Made by a program: the position numbers and the translations under genes. Below are positions 58,401 through 64,000 of a stretch of DNA of 64,000 nucleotides, piece by piece (the first letter of the stretch is position 1; every line of letters begins with the position of its first letter). The stretch is from assembly GCF_901709675.1 (NCBI RefSeq), contig NC_051096.1, positions 4,305,001 to 4,369,000 on the forward strand. Direction: 5' to 3'. The notes beneath the pieces were generated by a model, which was given only the letters and a program-made list of their open reading frames with translations, was not told the origin of the DNA and ran no database searches. This DNA is from Syngnathus acus. Taxonomy: Eukaryota; Chordata; Actinopteri; Syngnathiformes; Syngnathidae.

Positions 58401-61400
58401 ATGCAAATGGACAGCTTGATGCTAACTGTAGCCACTCCAAAAACACTTCTACATCATCCAGTGAGACGACTACACTCGATCTGCCTGAGGGAACATGCTA
58501 GGATGTTGTGTGACGAAACGGGGAATCTTAGTTCTTATCCTGTTGGTTCTGCCTTGTTGGTACCTGCAAATGCCGCGTCACAGACTCGTCTAATCCGAAA
58601 AAGATCCGGATGATGCAATCCGAGCTCGCTCATCTTTTCATCTCTCCTGCTTAAGACGTCCAGAAGGTTAACGGTGGAGTGTTATGCGGCGGATAGCTTT
58701 GCCCTTTATAACAAAGAATCGGTGCCAATTAAAGACGATGAGTACGCCGATGGATTGACCTAAGAGTGTGTGTGTGTATGTCGGGCTTTTTTCTCGCCAG
58801 GCATCTCACACAAACACACGGTCTGAAAATGTCAGTTATTCATCCGGGGAGGACGCATTTATTCAAATATTTGCCCGTATTGCCGCTTCCTGCTTTTCCT
58901 CCTTCTCCCGTCTCGCAAACTATTTATTTTGTGTCATACTATATCCCCAATGTTTCACATGGCAGAGTTCGGTCGCTAAAAAAAAAAAAAAAAAACGTCA
59001 CAGCCGCTTTGTATTGTTTCCCAACACAAGAAGGAAAATCACTCGGAGCGTTTTATGGAAGATTTATTTTTTTTTTTTGCTAGTTACGGCTGCTGAGGCA
59101 ATAGACCTTCATTGCTGGTGTTATTAATAACCCTTTTCATGTCGGGAGTGTGCATCGCTACTGCCTCACATTATTCCGAGCTTTACGATTGTTGTCTTCT
59201 GGATCGTTACATCGGAAATATACGTCATAAAGATAGATATTAGTCGCTCATCCATGACCGATTTTACAATCTTTGATTGTAACGTTGCAGTTTTCACTCA
59301 TAACAATTCTTGATTCTTGTGTACATTATTTTCCTACTGCTAAACATAAATTGCACAAAATCATTTTTGAAGTCTCCATTTTTTTTTTCTTGCTTTAGCC
59401 CTATTTCAGTTCATATGGAAAAATACATCCAAGGTCACCTTAAGTGGAAATCTGGCTCACTGGATTACAGTTCCCACTGTGTGTTCAGAAACATTTTTAT
59501 AAATGCCAACAAAGTCATGCTGCTTGAATGATCCTGATATCTCTTTTTTGAAATCGTATCACGCTGCTACCTGGATGCAGACTCCAAAATAGGATTTACT
59601 CCCCGGCTTTTTTTTTTTTTTTTAAACTTTTCCAAGCTAACAGTGGCACAACAAAAAAATGGCTTTGAGGTTTTGCGGATTTCTTTTTGTTTGTTTCCTT
59701 GGGTTGAAGGCTGAAGCTCATATCTTTATGCACAAAAGTACGCTACAATTGATTTTTTTTTTTCTTTTTAAGATACAAAGGACATTTTGAACCTATAGTA
59801 AGCAACGATCCAGCTCCATCCAATCCATTTTGTAACCACTTTTTTTCAGTCTTGGTACTGACTTCATTTCTGCAGTGGAGAGTAAATTCTTGACATCATC
59901 TCGAATAAAACATAAGATGAGGACTATTCGGGTATTCTGCCCATTGCTGATATGTGCATTTTTTTTTAAAGCCATGTAGCTCCCACGGGCAGGTTAGAGA
60001 GTCTGCTCAACATTTTTCCTCCTCGCAGCAAAACGACACCCGAAGACCCTTAAACAATTGTGTGGGGGAAAAAAAACGACCCTACAAATGAAAATTGTTA
60101 TTTAAGCTGCCGGCAATGTTGTCGTGCAACAATCAGGGCGGGGACCTTCCTCTCAGAATGTGAGTGCATAGTAAATAGCGGTGTGCACAACTCGCCCTGG
60201 CACAACTCCCAAGATATGAAATATTAATGAGACACGAAGAGGAGGGGTATGAACTCGTGACCTCATACTTCATAAAGAACCATATATGCACTATTCGGCT
60301 TGCTGTGTTTCTAACCATGTTTGTGTTATGTGAATGTAAGGATGCTGGTGCGGTGATGTTCTCATGTAAAATGCATGTCACTAAGTGCTGTCACAGGACA
60401 AGAAGCATGCCAAGGCGGTGAAGCAAAAGCGGGGGAAATGTTATGCAAGGCTGAATCTCATGACATGGACCGTACATTAAGATTTTACTCAACTTTTCCA
60501 AAAGTTGTTTTGCCAGCAAAACAACGACGCGAATTTTAAAAGAAGCTTACAGTTGGACACATGAGATCATGTTCCGGCTAGCTTTAGTGAAAAGATAAAC
60601 ACAAGCAGAAATTGAAAGTGTGCAAAAAAATAATACATTTTTCAACAAGATGCAACACTTTCATTTCATCATTTGAATGTCCTGAAGGCAAATTGGGAAC
60701 AACGCATCAATCGGCTTCAACTAAATACTCAACCGTGATGTTTTACCTCTCGACGAACCCCCTCAATCACATTTTGCAGTTCGGATTCAACGCAAATCTA
60801 CTCGTTGGGAATGCAAATGAGATTCCGGTTTTGCTGTGTCCACAAGTCAAACCTCTCAGGCAAAATAAGTAGTCTTAAAACATGCCTTGAGTTCATGAAA
60901 AAGACTAGCAAGGCATCCAACAGTGCCCATTTCACATCCTCCTTTTGTAATGTGCCATTTGAAGCGCCATTGTCATTTCCCCGCAAACTGTTTGGTAACA
61001 TTTTGGTAACAACAATCGTTTTTTTTCTCCCCACCCATTGATTCCTGTGACATTGGTGCAAACAGCCTTTCTGTAATGGAGAGAATCCTGTTTGGTAGAG
61101 AATACCTTTTCTTTTCATTGCAAGTCTTAATGCACCGAGATGGATTCCATTCGATCAGAGCGGCTCCGTAACAGCGGGGGCTTCACAGACCAAATTCTTT
61201 GCTAATCCCTGTATTGCTTGAGGGCTACAAGCGGAAGCGAGGTGGCATAGCGCACTGGTGCCACATTTCGGAAGGAGAGAAAATGAATGTGTCACTTTCC
61301 ATTTCTACTTCCTGTTTAATTTTTTTTGCTTGTATTATTTGCGACTTTTGCTAGCATGACGATGTGCAGTTGTGCAAGAAAAAAATATTTGTGTGCACAC

Positions 61401-64000
61401 TTGTAACCTTTGCATTGGAACACACACGCAGAACATGCATATGTAATTAGTATGTAAATAATTGGTGGTCAGATTTATATGCGTAATTACGGCGTGGTGT
61501 GTATGTGACATGGCCACGTTTTTTATGGTGCGTGCTGGTTAAAGACTGACACACACATTCTGGCATTTACATGCTTGTAATCGTTCAAATTTTTCACGTG
61601 TCAACACAGCTTAAGCCAGAGGTGGTTTATTCTGCCGAGGAAGAGAAAGAGTTGGCCTTTTTATCAAAATGAGATTTGGAAAAAAATGTTGAAATAGTAA
61701 CCATAAATGAAAAAAAAACTTTTTTTTTTACGATGATGACTGATGAAGGAAAATGAGAAGTCTTGGAGGTTGTGTGGAGGTCATCAGAGGAGTTGGCATC
61801 GTCACACAGAATAACATAATCACCTCTCTAATGAGGCGGTTGCCCCACGCTGGGGGCCAACGGAGCCCACAGCAGCCCAAAGCTAACAAATCACACACAC
61901 ACTCACACACACACATGCATGACGACATTTAATTAATCAGAGGAATAGAAAAGGGTGAGAGGAGTCCAAACTGCGACATTCTTCCTTGTCAAAAATCAAA
62001 GCCGCCGCTGTGCTTTGCACTCTGTCTCCTAATTAGTACCCAGCCATGGCTCGCTTTCTTTTTTCTGCCTTGTGTGCTTGTAGGTGAGTTTTAACATTTA
62101 CACAGAGTCTCAGCGAAAGGAAGCCTTTTGTCTTGGAGATTGGTCTATGGCAAATGTGAATCCAAAAGCACTTGGCATTTATCAAAGTGGTAAAATCTCA
62201 TTGAAAAGACATATTGGGTTGGGTTTGTTCTTGTGTTTCGTGGACTAAAAATGTTTTAAAGCAAAACAGCTCTGACAAAGAGAGCACAGTGGTTATTACA
62301 GCCCAACTTTAATAAAAGCCAATCTTCTGTGTGTACATGCAACGAATTAACGCAATGTGATGTTTGTGAGTCTGGATGTGTTTGGTTTGCCCATTTCCTG
62401 CATTAAAGGTCACCGGAACATTTGCTATTCGGCAACAAAAAAAGATGGAGAAGGCACTGAGTACAAACCTCCACCAAGGCTCAACGATAATGCCAGATGA
62501 TTGTACAGAAGAAAAGAAATTGGTCCATTTGGGCTAAGAAAAGTAAAGCAAAAAAAAAAACAAGAGTTGTGAATTGGAAGTGTGCTCTTCTGCTCTAATC
62601 TTGTTGAGGTGGTGGTCAAAGTGACCATTTGAATCTGGACAAATGAGGAAAATAGTACATTTTCTGTTAAAAAAAAAAAAAAGAAAAAGACCTAAATGTT
62701 TAAAATGTTGCTTAGGTGGAAATATAATTTATATTTGAAGCTATTTTTTAAACATAAGTTTCAGTTTATTTATTTATTTAGTTGTTTATCTATCTACTTT
62801 ATTTATTTATTTATTTATTTATTGTTTACATTTTTCCTCACTGTCCCACACCTTAACAAAATGCCATGTAAACATTTTTCTGCCTTCATTCTAATCCCCA
62901 CAATCCGACAAGTCTCGATGTAACTCACTTAAATCTCACCGACGCGTGACATACACGTGGAATAATTCCGCTCGTTCCCGTCAATGGATGAGCGGCTGTT
63001 TGACAGTGTCCTTTTTTTTTCCGTTAATGTGTCCTTGAACAGTATCTGACCACAAAAGATGCGCGTTTCTTTTTCGCGGCTGAATTTCAAGCTTTTCAAT
63101 ATTGAACTCTATTGCATTAAACCAAGGGGGGGGAGTCTAAAATGTCTGAATCTCTCTGGTGAAACAAAACCACATTTCACTCACTGTGTCACCTTCAAAT
63201 CAAGTGGCTTGTGCACTAAAAATAGTAAAAAAAAAAAACTAAAAAAAACTCCAAATAAGTTAAAAGGCATCTGAATGCTTCTTACTGGTGCAAATCAGGC
63301 GGCAATTAAGGTCCCATTTGTTCTCTTTTAAACACGCACTGCAAAGTATTTTCAAAAGGGACTTTGTGGGGGAGAAAATGTGAACGCGCTTCGGTGAATA
63401 TTGCAGGTGCAAACACAGTCGAGTGGTAAAAAATGAAATCATGAAGGCTGACTCACTTAAATGAGCAAAAGCAACAGCAAAGGGACAATTTGATATTTAT
63501 TTCTAGCCCCGGCCTTTCTCCAGCGTGACAGAATTAGCGAGTGGTACTTTAGAAAGGATCTTTTGAAATAAGCACAGATATTTTTTTTTTGGAGTGCTGT
63601 TCGGGAACAAAAGGTTTTGATGTAACCATTACAATAAGTCTTCTTAATACAAGCCAAAGAGTGGTTAACTGGAACACGTAAGAGGGAGCATAGAACTCCC
63701 ATTCTGGCCTCTGTGCACCTCAGAGCTAATTTTAAGATTCCGTTTATTGTCCTCAAATGTCTAAAAGGTCAAGCGACCTTGAGCGAAAGCCTATGACGTG
63801 GTCTTGGATGACACCTTAACCTTCGCTGGTGCCACATTACCAATAATCTGCCACTAATGGACATCCTCTTCATTACCTTGAGACAGTCTATTGGGAACGA
63901 TCTCATTGTTTGAACCCGAAACACAATTACACACACACACATGCACACACAGGGTTAAAAAGAGGATGCATCATTCCGTTTTGTAATCAGTGCTCAGCCA
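55459..64000. other. gene-free stretch to the window end
   Basis: No coding exon with recognisable family or convincing splice pair. Simple repeats are (CA)n near 55638-55662 and 61888-61917, (TTTA)n at about 62768-62824, (CA)n near 63930-63952, and many A/T homopolymers. The longest open frame (58179-58613) has no recognisable motif. Confidence 0.4.
62768..62824 (+). repeat. (TTTA)n microsatellite
   Basis: Nearly uninterrupted 'ttta' units in two blocks separated by 'gttgtttatctatctac'. Accounts for the hydrophobic open frame overlapping it. Confidence 0.75.

Noticed and set aside
58179-58613. 144-codon plus-strand open frame
   Set aside because: No motif, no splice context and mixed composition; it is probably chance.

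Overview
The window is vertebrate nuclear DNA, almost certainly from a teleost fish. It contains a connexin of the fish cx39.4 type, compact spliced genes with normal GT-AG introns, and several families of short non-autonomous DNA transposons. Most of it is AT-rich non-coding sequence. The species cannot be named from the sequence alone.

Layout. 1-23 kb: a gene-poor stretch carrying transposon copies (a palindromic TA-flanked MITE family, two hAT-type MITEs with perfect 8-bp target duplications, a decayed Tc1-like transposase piece), simple repeats and unrecognised sequence. 23-35 kb: the gene cluster. In order: a GJB3/GJB4-like beta connexin (+, coding sequence split by an intron), pef1/peflin (+, five coding exons), smim12 (+, single coding exon, CCAAT/ETS promoter) and gja4/cx39.4 (-, single coding exon after a leader splice). 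36-39.1 kb: a probable leader exon of gja4, then an unrecognised compact minus-strand unit with a TATA/CRE promoter and about fourteen short exon-like blocks. It is followed by a cluster of tRNA-like sequences at 39.2-40.2 kb. 41.2-41.8 kb: a CpG-rich island ending in a good splice donor, perhaps the leader exon of the next gene. By synteny with human 1p34 this could be dlgap3. 42-64 kb: no recognisable coding exon, only MITEs, low-complexity tracts and unrecognised AT-rich DNA, which would suit a long first intron.

The two connexins encode gap-junction subunits. smim12 and the connexins keep an association known from the human GJB5-GJB4-GJB3-GJA4-SMIM12-DLGAP3 block, while pef1 sits some 3 Mb away in human. 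There is no operon logic here; each gene has its own promoter. The least explained object is the 37.1-39.1 kb minus-strand unit. Its splice signals are good, but its reading frame is only partly consistent, so it may be a fast-evolving gene, a pseudogene or a spliced non-coding RNA.
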